From Brachycybe producta (taxonomy: Eukaryota; Arthropoda; Diplopoda; Playtdesmida; Andrognathidae): a stretch of 64,000 nt of DNA. A program made the position numbers and the translations under genes. The stretch covers positions 2,254,550-2,318,549 of the forward strand of contig JAUPFP010000002.1 of the NCBI GenBank assembly GCA_036925085.1, read 5' to 3'. The notes under the pieces are model-generated. The model was not told where the DNA came from and searched no databases. It was given only the letters and a program-made list of their open reading frames with translations. Positions 34,287 to 45,220 of the stretch are shown one piece after another. Every line of letters starts with the position of its first letter. Position 1 is the stretch's first letter.

Positions 34287-37200
34287 TTACGGCTCCGGCG
34301 ACAGGTGGCCTCGTCGATCCCTCCTCCCGAATTCTCCTTCCGTGGTCGTCTCGTAGTGCCTCTCCAGGGTTTCCAGCGGGACGACAGTCGACCGCTCCAA
34401 CGTATATAGCAGCACGGTGGCCTCGATGCAATCCAGCATCCTGGTGGCGGAGAAGTCTCTCTCGATGGCCCTAGGCGAATGGTGACGGAATCGTCGATCC
34501 TGGGTCCTGTCAGGAATTAGGGTGGCCAACATCGTCTTGGCGATCAGCTCCAAAGTCCTGGTGCGGGATTGCTCCCGTAGTCCAGGGTGAATTAGTTGAA
34601 TGATACCTGGCTCGTCACTGTTATAGAGCGCGACGACTGCGGGACTCTCAGGTGTCTCCAAAATGACGGCAGTCCAGGGGACATCTCTCCTGGGTTGGGG
34701 TCGTTCACTCAAAATTTTCCTTCTGCTATTAAACACTCCTAGATATCGGAGTGCGTGCCATCCTTCGCGTCTACAAAAAGAAACCAGACCATGATTTAGG
34801 AGACGTAACTGATGCTCCTGGTCCTCCTCCGGTGTTCTCTTCGGTGGAGATGGTGACTTAGGTTTTGTGGCGGTAGGCGGGATTGCTCCCTTGGAAGATG
34901 TCTCTCTAGGATCTGCAGGGTGTCCTCGACATCCTTGAAACTTCTCTTCGCGACGAGCTTTTCAGCGGGCAGCGGATCCAAGACCTTTCGGTCGTCTCAT
35001 CTCTCGTGGTCATTCTTTCGGTGGCGAATGGCGATCAAAATGGACCTCTCGGCGCTTATTCCCCTCCCCGACGACAGTCACTGTCGACTTTGGCCTGAAA
35101 GGGACAATGGGCGGTAGAGCTGAAGACGATACTTCCCTTGGTGGTGTCGGGACCGAAATCGGTCCTGGCAGCACCAGCTTCTTTGTCCGTTCCGGTTGAT
35201 ATCCTCGGACAATGGGCTGGTCCACTGTGGCCCAGCTGCTTGTAGGAGATGCGTGACGAACGGGTTTCCTTGTGGTCGGCAGCGCGGTGCCGACTGCTGG
35301 TACTTCTATGGGCCTTTGGCCCCTCTTGATGCACTCTTCGTTCTGGCGGGCTATCCAATCTTGCATGGCCCTCTTGTCGGCGTTCTTCTCTCCTCGGGTG
35401 CGGCCTCGGCGATTCGAGGAGTACAACTCGGCGGGTACTCCCCCTTCGGCATCACTGTCGGGCAGCGTGTCCATTTCCTCTGGAGGCGTGGGAACTGCTG
35501 CATCGGGTCCCGGGCTGGTTCCATGTAGATATCCGGCTCTGGATCACCTAACTGAGGAGGCGGAGATCTCATTAAAGGCACGAAACGATTTATCAATTCA
35601 TCTTCCGATTCGGAGCTCTTTCGATCCTCGATTTTCATCACGTCATCATCGTGATCACTTCCAAATAAGGCCGTGAAGTTGAATGATCCTTCGCTGCTAG
35701 ATGATTTCCCTCCGAAAGAGCGTGGCATCTTTTTCTTAAAAATAGACTTTTTGTCGCGTGTCACTTTTAAAAATCGTGAAACTTCACTTTCACGTCCTTC
35801 TCTGCTGAAAACAAATTCAAAAGTGGCGTCCAAAATGGCGGAGGCATCCCCACACGGTTCTAAGAGGTTGCCAAGCCTAATTTCCGGGTCAAAAGAGGCG
35901 GAGCTATCAGCTACTTCCGGTTTCTCTTCTTTTCCTCTTCTCTCGATTTCTCTCACCAGGCGGCACTGCGTGAGGCGGCAAATTCGAAGTTCATTTTTGA
36001 CTCTCTGGGTCTAATTTGGCCGTTTTAACACCAAATTTCGCCCATCTTGGTGGTAGATTAGCCTTTGCATAATCTTTTTTTTTCTCCACCACGTGTTTGC
36101 ACACGGGAATCTAATTGGACTGGTTCTTTTGGAGCAGTTTTTTTTGGTCTCCCACGTTTTCTTTTAGGCTGTTCCAGTGGTATCTCTGGAGTTGCTTCCT
36201 CTTCTCTTTCAGAAGTATCCGGATGAGTTTCTTGGCTGGCATCGAGGATAACTTCTTCTTCTTCACGATGGACTTCTGGAGTACTCTCAACAGGTAGGTC
36301 GTCGTCTGCTTCGTCAATTCCACCTTCATCAGCATCGGATTCTTCCGTGGCGCTGGCAGCTTCTTTAATGTCGTCAGGTAAGTTCGTTTGAGGAGCCCTC
36401 AGGTCATTGGCCTCGAAGTAGGGTCCCATTTGCTGAACATTGACGGTGTCTCTCATAGTCAAACCAGATCGAGTGACGTACTCGATCTCGTAGACTAAAT
36501 CAGTTATCTTTTTGGTGACAATGCAGGGTTCCTTGTATGGCCAGATGAGTTTGTGAGCCATTCCTGGCTTTGGCACGCGATCTCTTATCAGCACTTTTTG
36601 ACCCGGTTTGTAATCCGGAATCGTACGATGCTTTCCATCGTAGTTTCTTTTCTGCACCTCCTGGGCAGCTTCGATGTTCTTTCTAGCAGCAACCAAGGCT
36701 GGATCGGACTGCTCTGCTTCATCTGTTACGGGTGGTGGCACAATAGGAGCGCGTGGCATCATGTTGTCCAACGTGGTCCTGGGCTCGCGCCCGAACATCA
36801 ATCGATATGGCGAACATTTCATTGAGTTATCCTCTACAAGATTGTAGGCCATAACTGCATCACCTAATTTCTTTTTCCAGTCAGCCTGCTGCTGAAGGAC
36901 ATCTAAGTGACGTTTCACTACTTCCATTACCGTAAGGTTCGTTTTCTCTGCTAACCCATCAGCTTGTGGATGATAGGCTGTCGTTGCGGCGTGTGGATTG
37001 CGTAGGTCTTGAAAAACGCTTGAGTTTCGTTACTTAAGAATTGGGGTCCTCGATCAGTGATGATCTTCTGAGGAACTCCAAACTCATTCACAATCTTATC
37101 CTTGACGAAGGCAATTGCTGCCTGAGCGGTTGCTCTTGCCACTGCTTTGGCGATGCAATACTTCGTCGCATAGTCTACTGCAATCAAAATATGTTGGACA

Positions 37201-37320
37201 ACTCCAACTGATTTCTTAAGAGGACCAACATAGTCCATTCCCCAACACTCTGTCGGATTTCCCACAATGATTGGCTGAAGCAATCCAGGTACTTTTTGAT
37301 GTGACAGTTTCGTTCGTTGA
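34287..37320 (-). pseudogene. C2 pol remnant: integrase core to LLNN domain
   Basis: The integrase fragment 37283-36951 keeps WGMDYVGP and [11 protein letters not shown] but is frameshifted before the catalytic Glu. The 36927-36058 segment keeps the integrase C-terminus (WPYKEP, TVNVQQMGPYF) and an AT-hook-like KRGRPKKTAP. Then come pieces with MPRSFGGKSSSSEG and, after a shift, the LLNN-domain region (34790-34287), reading LLNHGLVSF and ending near GHLSPEP as in C. Protein motifs, including the LLNN region, are well preserved relative to C despite the breaks. Confidence 0.85.
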
Positions 37321-37321
37321 C

Positions 37322-37322
37322 G

Positions 37323-37364
<42 letters not shown>

Positions 37365-37444
37365 GTATATATATATATATATATCTATATATGTATATAT
37401 AGATATATATATATATATATATATAGATATATATATATATATAT

Positions 37445-37511
<67 letters not shown>
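37322..37511. repeat. (TA)n-rich tract
   Basis: About 190 bp of TATA with TATG interruptions, between C2 and the Tc1-type palindrome. Confidence 0.95.
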
Positions 37512-37512
<1 letters not shown>

Positions 37513-37777
37513 TTAAAAACTGGAAAATGACCGTTTCATAATTAGAGACGCACTAATGAACTTTTCACTTTTATTAATTATTGTGACACAATAACATTCG
37601 GAACACAACTGTAACATTAAAATTTATAAGGTATATGACTGTCCTGATGTTTAGAACGTATAACATTGTTTTCTACATACTTTAATTTAGAATTATAAAC
37701 ACATTTACAGAAATTTTGCCCGAAGGAGCTAAAATGGCAATTTTCAGCTTTGATATTGTAGTATTATCATTGCAATC

Positions 37778-38440
37778 TGTAACACCCTGTAAATCGTGAT
37801 CCCGCCAAAACCATAGCCCGGGGGATAAACAACTCTTGCTCATCTCTCTCCCTCCTTCTGACTCATACCCAAGCGGCAGATTGATACACATAGGACCATG
37901 GTCACTTGGACCTGGTTACACCTCGCAGGTGTACACAGGTCCAAGGTATAAAAGGGCCGTTTTCCTCTTTGTAGTCAGTTCTTGTCCTTTGCCTGTATTA
38001 TGTGATCTAAATCCGAATCATGGGCCTGAGGATGCACCGTTAGTATTGATATATTCATCCTTGTATTTTGTGTTTCTTACAAGTGATGAATAAAGAGTTA
38101 TAATAAGAAACAGCGTGGTCTTTCTGTTAATGTAACCAACTTCTCTTCAGAGGCCGAAGACTCCACAAGGCAGGAGGTATACGATTCCTAGCAGCTACAC
38201 CATCTTCTCTTGTTGGTGTACCGAAAGGAGAAGATGTATATCAGCATCGATCGGAAGAGAGAGAGATGGCCGCCACTCTGCTGCATAGATTTCACCCCCA
38301 TACAGAGGAGTGACCACAATCTGTCTCCATCCAACTCTCTCTGCAGCTCGAATCTTCCGTACGGTTCAGAGAAGAATCGAGATACAGAAGATGTCATCTT
38401 AAGGTTGGTAAAATAAAATGGCCGATGCCAAAAGCTCACA
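37778..38440 (+). repeat. Solo LTR, A family, with 4-bp target duplication
   Basis: 663 bp, TGTAACACCC to GCTCACA. It is flanked by AATC on both sides (37774-37777 and 38441-38444). It carries GGTATAAAAGGGCC and AATAAA. The 4-bp duplication sets the target-site size for this family. Confidence 0.85.
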
Positions 38441-38447
38441 AATCTGT

Positions 38448-38663
38448 TTAATCATCAAGTACAATGATGTCCCAAAAGTTTTCTACAGGATTTAAGTCCG
38501 GGGGACACGCCAGCCATTCGAGAGTGGTGATATTTTGGTTTCGTAACCATTCCTTTGTTTGGTTATTGGAGGAAATTTGGACATTTTCTTGCTGGAATAC
38601 TAACCTAATGCTATATAATCGATGTTTTATGGCAGTACATACCCTCGTAACAATGTCTGACAA
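38448..38663 (-). pseudogene. Tc1/mariner transposase C-terminus (left arm)
   Basis: Encodes WLRNQNITTLEWLACPPDLNPVENFWDII. The PDLNP(I/V)E-LW-type block holds the last catalytic acidic residue of DDE/D transposases. The N-terminal and first catalytic parts are absent. Confidence 0.75.
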
Positions 38664-38871
38664 TCACTGATATTTGTTTTGATTGAAATATAGGCTGAGC
38701 CTGCTTTTCAAAAACTAAGCTGCTCGTTCCAAAGGCACTAAATGTTCCCCATATTATTAGGCTCCCCCACTGCCGAAATGTGGTTTAGAAAAATATTGTG
38801 GTTGTTTCGTAACATCTTTCCAATATGAAGAAAAGAATAAAAACCATCAGAATCATTGAGGTTGAATTTTT

Positions 38872-39084
38872 TTGGCTAGTGGTGGGAGCCTGACAATATG
38901 CAAAGCACCTTTGGAATGCGGAGCTTCGCCATTATTTCAACTAAAACAAATATCAGTGATTATCAGACAATGTTATGAGGAATGGTTACGGAACCAAAAT
39001 ATCACCACTCTCAAATGGCCGGCGTGTCCCTCGAACTTAAATCTTGTAGAAAACTTTTTGGACATCATCATACGTGATTATTAA
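38872..39084 (+). pseudogene. Tc1/mariner transposase C-terminus (right arm)
   Basis: An inverted copy of 38448-38663 with WLRNQNITTLKWPACPSNLNLVENFLDII. The catalytic aspartate is Asn here (SNLNL), so this arm cannot encode an active site. Confidence 0.7.
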
Positions 39085-39519
39085 GCTGATTGCCATGATT
39101 ATGCTACAATATCAAAGCTGAAAAGTGCCATTTTAGCTGCTTCGGGGGAGAATTTCTGTAAATGTGTTTATAAATCTAGTTTAAAGTATGTAGAAAACAG
39201 TGTTTTAAGGTCTAAAACAACAGGACAGTCATATACCTTATACATTTTAATGTTACAGTTGTTTTCCGAATATTATTGTGTCACAATAATTAATAAAAGT
39301 GAAAAGTTCATTAGTGCATCTATAATTATGAAACGGTCATTTTCCAGTTTTAAATTTTTTTAATCTTTACCTTTTTAAGAAAAAAATTTCTGCCTAGCAG
39401 AAAGTTTGTAATAAAAGATGACCTATTTATGGTGAAAATTTCAGGAGAATCCATCAAGTTTAACTCGAGATATAACCAATTTTTGGGGGTGCGTCTATAT
39501 ATTTATGAAATGCACTGTA

Positions 39520-39592
39520 TGCATATATATATATGTATACATATACATATACATATATATGTATATGTATATGTATACATATATATGTATTA
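39520..39592. repeat. (TA/CA/TG) alternating tract, 5' flank of element A
   Basis: ATATATGTATAC-type sequence. Its continuation lies at 49890-50175, so element A interrupts a TA-rich microsatellite. Confidence 0.9.
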
Positions 39593-40280
39593 TGTAACAC
39601 CCTGTAAATCGTGATCCCGCCAAAACCATAGCCTGGGGGGTAAACAACTCTCAACCGTCCCTCCCTCCTCTCTGACTCACCTTTCTGACTCATGCCCAAG
39701 TGGCGGATTGATACATAAAGGACCATGGTCACTTGGACCTGGTTACACCTCGCAGGTGTACACAGGTCCAAGGTATAAAAGGACCATGTTCCTCTTTGTT
39801 CCTCAGTTCTTTCCTTTGCCTGTTTTTGCGATACATTCCAAATCATGGGCCTGAGGATTTCCAGTTAGTATTTTACTATTTACCCTTGTATCTGTACTTC
39901 TTACAAGGAATGAATAAAAGTGTTGTAACAAGAAGTAGCGTTGTCTCTATGTCTTTATGTTAATAACTTCTCTTCAGAGGCCGGAGGTTTCATAGGGCAG
40001 GAGCTATACGATTCTCAGCAGCTACAACATCTTCTCTGGTCGGAATACCGATGGAGAAGATGTATATCAGCATCAACCGGAAGAGAGAGAGATGGCCGCC
40101 ACTCTCCTGCATCGATTTCACCCCCATGCAGAAGAGTGACTACAATCTATCTCCATCCAGCTCTCTCTACAGCTCGGATCTTCTCTGTGCAGGTGTCATA
40201 CTGCTCAGAGAAGAAACGAAAAGTAGAAAATGTCATCTAAAGGTTGGTAATAAAATATTGGTTGATGTCAAAAGCTCACA
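39593..40280 (+). repeat. 5' LTR of element A
   Basis: 688 bp, TGTAACACCC to GCTCACA. The U3 has an inverted repeat just before a TATA box (39774-39780), and AATAAA occurs near 39912. Confidence 0.95.
39732..39780 (+). promoter_or_regulatory. U3 inverted repeat and TATA box
   Basis: CTTGGACCTG (39732-39741) pairs with CAGGTCCAAG (39763-39772). Inside, ACACCT pairs with AGGTGT around a three-base centre. TATAAAA follows two bases later. The same arrangement sits in the LTRs at 37900, 49341 and 61530 and is degraded in B. It may be a dimeric transcription-factor site; the AGGTGT and AGGTCC hexamers resemble nuclear-receptor half sites. Confidence 0.6.
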
Positions 40281-40282
40281 TT

Positions 40283-40300
40283 TGGTGGAGGTGCGGGGTA
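40283..40300 (+). promoter_or_regulatory. Primer-binding site of element A
   Basis: TGGTGGAGGTGCGGGGTA, two bases after the LTR. It is identical to the sites of B and C. Confidence 0.8.
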
Positions 40301-40397
40301 TAGCTCCATCTGCCTTCTCCGACCTGTAAACAGAAGCCGTCCTTTGTCCTAAGTCTCGTGACTGTGCCTCACGAGGCTTCGTCCGTCCTTTCTATGT

Positions 40398-40745
40398 TGG
40401 AGCCACGTATGGAGACCCTCGATAGCGTCAAAGTCAACCGCGTGGCGCCTGTCTGTAAAACCGCGTATGGAGACCCTCGATCACGTCAAAGTCAACCGCG
40501 CGGCGTCCTTTGTGTTGGAACCACGTGTGGAGACCCTCGATAGCGTCAAAGTCGACCACGTGGCGCCTTTCTAAAACCGCGTATGGAGGCCCTCGATCAC
40601 GTCAAAGCCAACCGCGCGGCGTCCTTTGTGTTGGAACCACGTATGGAGGCCCTCGATAGCGTCAAAGCCAACCGCGTGGCGCCTTTTTATGTTGGGACCA
40701 TGTATGGAGGCCCTCGATCACGTCAAAGCCAACCGCATGGTACCG
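40398..40745 (+). repeat. Six-unit covarying hairpin array in the A leader
   Basis: Six tandem units of about 56-63 bp share 'ggccctcga' and 'gtcaaag'. Units alternate in type: odd ones have GATAGCGTC, even ones GATCACGTC. In each, five bases at the start pair with five near the end. The stems are CCACG/CGTGG (40403), CCGCG/CGCGG (40461), CCACG/CGTGG (40521), CCGCG/CGCGG (40577), CCACG/CGTGG (40637) and CCATG/CATGG (40698). All six remain complementary although the sequence differs. Element B has about one unit (near 10810). Translated ORFs through this array are artefacts of the repeat. Confidence 0.85.
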
Positions 40746-42738
40746 TTTTTGTGGAATCGCGAAAGAGACTTGTGGCTACACACACCACGTGTCGACCGCG
40801 CGATTCTGTGTCCTGTTCTTAGAGACACATGTTAAAGGAACTGCTGCATCGACATCCATTAAGCACGTGGGCAACACCTTGGTAGTAGTTCTTTGACACA
40901 TGTGTTTCCGTCCGTGTTTTTGTATTTTATGTTTCCATTATCATCACCCACTTTCACCTTTGTTCTTCTTTAATTTTCAAAGTGAAACCCACACCAAGTG
41001 GGCAACACTTTAAACAAATTCTTCTTACTCTCCGAGAGGAGTTTGCAGTCTCATTAAGAGATGAGCAAACAAATCTCATCTACTAAGCTATTCACCTATT
41101 AATAGGCTTTTAAAGGACGTGTGTGTCTTTTAAAATGTCCTATTATCTTCACTCTTCATCTTTAATTTTCAAGCAAGATTCTCCCTAGCTCTATTTCATT
41201 GTTAGGGGGCTTACAAGCTTAGAACACACTTTTCCTAGCCACGTGGGACTTTCTTGTCCCCCCTTTTCTTTGTTCTTTGTTTTTACACTTGTGTTTCCCT
41301 TGGGACCCTCTATGTCCCAAGTCATGTTCTTCAATTTCTTCATCATCATCACCTCAATGCACCATCACATGAACTTTCTCCATTGGACAGCACTGAAGCC
41401 CGGCCGCCATCTTGGATCGACCGGACACTCTTCAAAAAGCGCCAACGGAGCGGTTTTTCGCTCCATGTGACTCATTGTTGTACCTTCTCTCATCTTTTTG
41501 TGTTCTCTTCTCTTCTCTTCTCTTCCAGAGGGTTGCACTCACGCGCCCCCTGGCGGAGTTCCTCTTGTTAGAGAAAACTTCTCTTTTTCTTTGAATTTTC
41601 TCTCTTTTTGTGTCTTTCTCCTGGCCACCATAAAAACGTGCCCCGGAGGAACTTTTCAATCATCAATTTTTGGACATTGTAATAAACTGAACCGGAAGTG
41701 GCCACCACAGCGCCACCTACGGACTTCTTCATTCTACTCAACATAGTCCCTCACTGGGCACTGACTCTGTCTTTTTCATCCAGAGCCATCCAGCAGTGAG
41801 GACTCAAAATTTCTTCAGCCTGAACATTTCTTCTGGTTCACCAAGCATTTAGCTTGTTGAACACACTTCAATTTCTACACTGTTTTACTGTTTTAATAAA
41901 ACTAAATTAAAACTTTTGATGTGCGGGCACCGCACCTAAGTTTTAAACTTTCAAAGTAAAACAGCTTTCTTTTCTTGCTTCTTTGGAGAGTTCAGCCATC
42001 TTGAACTTCTCCTTTGTTTGTGCATTTAAAAAAAAGTTCAGCCATCTTGAACTTTTTGTTCTTTGTGTGTTCTTTACACACACACTCTTGATTCTTGTTT
42101 CCAAGTAAAACTAAAAGTGCGGGCACCGCGCTCTAGCTTTACTCTTCGTATTGCTTTCCTCTTCTTCAGGTAATTGCAATACACTTTCATTTCTAATGCA
42201 CTTTCCGCAGTGCAATCTTGATTGGGTGGTGTACCACGCTCGAGGTTGTATTGTACATCTGCTGTTTCTTTATTGAGGTTTTTGGAATTCTCGTAACCTC
42301 CACGTGGTCGCCAAATACCACGTGTCGAGAGAGATCCTTCCAAAATCTGACGCTCAATAAAGAACTCACGACGCTACACCAGTTGGGAACCAAAACTCGT
42401 CACACGCCCAACTGAGAACACGATCAACACGATACAACCATCACCACACTAACGGAGTGAACGGCCACTTCGTTATACACGTCACAAGCTTAGGTAATCT
42501 ATCGTTACTCAGTGTATAAGAGTACGATAGTGTCGGTTGCCGACAAGCACTAAATTACCAACGCGCAGTGACATCACCGACCTACAACTTCACGAACTGA
42601 ACGAGTCCCATCATACTGGAACCCGAAAGTATAGCTCAGAGTGTACTCGAGAACCCTCGGAGCTGCACACAACGACTTGGACTTCGCCGGACTCGTTCAT
42701 CACCGCATATTCACATTACACAAGCCACTTCATTAATC
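40746..42738 (+). other. Long non-coding leader of element A
   Basis: About 2 kb, alignable with 10830-12719 of B, with many stops in all frames. It includes CT-rich stretches and paired blocks, for example the 'cggagcggtttttcgctcc' hairpin near 41450. No protein is recognisable. Confidence 0.6.
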
Positions 42739-45120
42739 ATGGCTACCTCACACGACAATACGGGGTCCCTGTCTGATCACCAGGGTTCACACGAAGATCT
42801 GTTGGAAGTACCCGTGACTACTGATGTGACACCACCGCCGTGGCCGACTGGGGCCGAGTTTGACCACCTGTCACAACAAGTGGCTGCACTCTCGACTCGT
42901 ATGTCTCAGTTCATAGACGACCGATTCACACCGAATCGACCGACTACACCACGGCGGACAACACGCACACACCGACTTCGCGACGATGACTCGGACGCCT
43001 CTTCAGTTCCCTATGTTGGCTACAGAGAGCGTCACGATCGTTACGAAAGACATTACACACCGCACACACGTCGTCTACCGCGTAACCCTGACTGGCAACA
43101 ACAAGGGCAGTCAGATGATCCGCGTCACAGAGATGAGCGTGCGGAAATACCGATTACGACACGTGCTGATTCTCCTCACTCGCTTGTCCGGGTTGCACGT
43201 AGCGGTCGCCGCTCGACACCCCCGGAACAACAGCCTAACCAAGGAGCGACACAAGGCACTTCAGTTTACGCGCCACGTTTTCCACCGCAAGGGGTAGGTC
43301 TGATGCCGGCTGGAATGCCAAACGTCCAGGATGGCATCTATCGACCAACCCCCAGAGAACCCTCCATGGAAGAGTTCAATAAGAAATACAGCGGTCGTCA
43401 CCCTGCCGACTCAATCCAAAAATTCAACGGATTGACAGGTTTCCGTCAATTCCTGGAAGAATTCGAGGAAGTGGCACACCTGTACGGTTGGAAAGACCAC
43501 CACAAGGAGGAATACATCACGGGGTGTTTCACTGGGGCCGCCCGAACGTGGCTGAGTAAACTGAGGTATGAGCTTCAGGACATTCCTTGGCCAGCACTGA
43601 GAGTACAGATGGTAGATACGTTCGGGAAGCCGAACGAACTGGCCATCTTGGAGAAAAAGTATACAGAGATGCTCCAGAAGGAAGGTGAGAGTACACAAGC
43701 TTTCATCTGGGAGTTTATGATACTCGGCGACCGAGTTTACCCGCAACTTGACGATCAGCTGCGTATAAGCCAGTTGCGCCGCGCTCTACATCCCACCATA
43801 CAGAACGCCGTGCACCACGCATCTACGACGTCGTTCAAGGACTTCGCAAACGCCGTCCTCAATATGGAGGTGGTCCTGCTGTCCTTGGATAAATGGCCGA
43901 CGGAACCAAAACCCGCAGCTGATTCACAGTCGGGTAAAGGAGCATCGAAGACCGACCAGGAGCCGGCGGCAGCCGCCAGCCCTAAAGACAAACCACACCG
44001 GTCTAGGCATGATAAAAAGCCTAGTCAGACTGCTGCCACCAATTCAAACCGACACTCTGCAGCGGACCCCCAACCAGAGACCACTCGCACGTTCGACAAG
44101 AGTAAGTCGACGTGTTATAATTGTGGCAAACTGGGGCATTTCGTCCGTGAGTGTCGGCAACCAAAGAAGAAGGTTGCAATCAAGCAGTTTGGGGAGCCGG
44201 TTACCGACTACGACATCAAAGGAGAGGTGCCTGAAACGGATATCATCACCGAAGACGGCGTTGAGTTTGCTCTAATAAGAGTGGCGGGACAAATCCGCCG
44301 GATTCCTCTTCCAGCAGCAGACTCAGCCGCCGGAGCGCCTACTCCTGATAAACCCGACAACGACAGCTCTGACGACTTTGAGGATATACCAGTCAAGGTG
44401 CTCGACCGGGCTCCTGCACATAAATGGACCCCGGACGAGCTAATCGTTTGGCAGGACACGCTCGACGTCCTTAAACAATCCGTCAAGGAGATTGGGTGCC
44501 GTGAAAATAAAACAATAGCCATCATGGCTCCCGGAACCCAATCGCCGACGAAGGGCCACTCCTGCTGCCGAAGACTAATGACAACGGTGTATGAGCAGCT
44601 GGTAAGCAGCTGTTCACCTCAAGAAGTCGGAGACTACGATGCCAGCGACAAGAACCCACGCATCGCCGTCACGATCAACGGGAAGAGTATACGAATGCTC
44701 GCGGACACCGGAGCTACGGGCAGCGTTATCACCATTGAACTCGCGCAGGAACACAAGTTCGAAATCGAGCCTGTGTTAATCCCACCCAACATTCAGGGTG
44801 TGGGAGGCCAAAGGATCACCGTGGTGGGACGACTCGCCGCGACGGTCCAGCTGGGCCCCCACGCTGTGCGAGGGCACTTACTAGTGATTACCGGCCGGCA
44901 CGAAGCCATCTTAGGCCGAGATCTAGGCCGGGCTCTGCACTTAGCTGTGTCCATGACAACAAATAAAGTATACGTGGAGGACGATCTCTTCGAGTCCACA
45001 CTCCGACAAAAATGCATCGAAGCACACATCGGATGGGCTCTGGGAGAAACTTCCGTAGAGGGCCCTGGCAAATCTGCCAGCACCTCTAAGGAAAACCTCG
45101 AAACTCCACCCCGTGAGTGA
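42739..45120 (+). CDS. Element A Gag-protease polyprotein
   Basis: 793 residues. An N-terminal Asp/Arg-rich region (1-220) is followed by a retrotransposon Gag capsid domain (about 225-385) with FRQFLEEFEEV and FTGAARTWLSKLRYEL, colinear with the Gag of element C. A CCHC zinc knuckle CYNCGKLGHFVREC begins at residue 459. An acidic linker leads to an aspartic protease with LADTGATGSVIT, catalytic Asp about 656. The ORF ends at the protease flank: HEAILGRDLG...NKVYVEDDLF aligns with the corresponding block of C, after which C continues into RT but A stops. The ATG in ATCATGG is well placed and shared with B. The product would build particles and mature itself. It is intact, consistent with recent activity. 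Confidence 0.92.
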   Translation: MATSHDNTGSLSDHQGSHEDLLEVPVTTDVTPPPWPTGAEFDHLSQQVAALSTRMSQFIDDRFTPNRPTTPRRTTRTHRLRDDDSDASSVPYVGYRERHDRYERHYTPHTRRLPRNPDWQQQGQSDDPRHRDERAEIPITTRADSPHSLVRVARSGRRSTPPEQQPNQGATQGTSVYAPRFPPQGVGLMPAGMPNVQDGIYRPTPREPSMEEFNKKYSGRHPADSIQKFNGLTGFRQFLEEFEEVAHLYGWKDHHKEEYITGCFTGAARTWLSKLRYELQDIPWPALRVQMVDTFGKPNELAILEKKYTEMLQKEGESTQAFIWEFMILGDRVYPQLDDQLRISQLRRALHPTIQNAVHHASTTSFKDFANAVLNMEVVLLSLDKWPTEPKPAADSQSGKGASKTDQEPAAAASPKDKPHRSRHDKKPSQTAATNSNRHSAADPQPETTRTFDKSKSTCYNCGKLGHFVRECRQPKKKVAIKQFGEPVTDYDIKGEVPETDIITEDGVEFALIRVAGQIRRIPLPAADSAAGAPTPDKPDNDSSDDFEDIPVKVLDRAPAHKWTPDELIVWQDTLDVLKQSVKEIGCRENKTIAIMAPGTQSPTKGHSCCRRLMTTVYEQLVSSCSPQEVGDYDASDKNPRIAVTINGKSIRMLADTGATGSVITIELAQEHKFEIEPVLIPPNIQGVGGQRITVVGRLAATVQLGPHAVRGHLLVITGRHEAILGRDLGRALHLAVSMTTNKVYVEDDLFESTLRQKCIEAHIGWALGETSVEGPGKSASTSKENLETPPRE

Positions 45121-45189
45121 CGACGAAAGCAACGGCCACCCACGCTGTCAAGAAACCAAACGCGACGGAAATAAAACAATAATTCACCA

Positions 45190-45220
45190 GTGTTTATTTC
45201 ATGACTATGGAAATAAACAC
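45190..45220 (+). other. Conserved post-gag hairpin (element A)
   Basis: GTGTTTATTTC pairs with GAAATAAACAC around a nine-base loop, 70 bases after the gag-pro stop. Element B has a hairpin at the same place with a different but self-complementary inner sequence. Confidence 0.6.

Larger units (their letters stand above)
33132..37321 (-). mobile_element. 5'-truncated Ty3/gypsy element C2
   Basis: Keeps the 3' LTR and the downstream half of pol, from the integrase zinc region to the LLNN domain. It is cut at about 37321 by a TA-repeat tract. It is colinear with element C from 51805 to 55215. Confidence 0.9.
37512..39519. mobile_element. Palindromic Tc1/mariner derivative, copy 2, with solo LTR inside
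   Basis: The left arm (37512-37777 and 38441-38760) and right arm (about 38865-39355) are inverted copies from 'aaaactggaaaatgaccg' inward. Each carries the end of a Tc1/mariner transposase gene pointing outward from the centre. The right arm extends to an outer end 'gaaatgcactgta' at 39519. A solo A-family LTR (37778-38440) interrupts the left arm. Confidence 0.75.

Noticed and set aside
39460-39846. Plus- and minus-strand ORFs inside the A-family LTRs (repeated at 49111-49455 and elsewhere).
   Set aside because: They recur because the LTR recurs; they overlap promoter and terminator signals and are not preserved in B.
40398-40822. CRISPR-like or coding interpretation of the leader tandem repeat.
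   Set aside because: Units are contiguous without unique spacers, the genome is eukaryotic, and the apparent protein simply repeats the DNA unit. Paired-stem covariation fits a structural RNA better.
42986-43297. Alternative-frame ORFs over the gag-pro and ORF2 regions of A and C.
   Set aside because: They are shadows of the real frames and lack conserved motifs.
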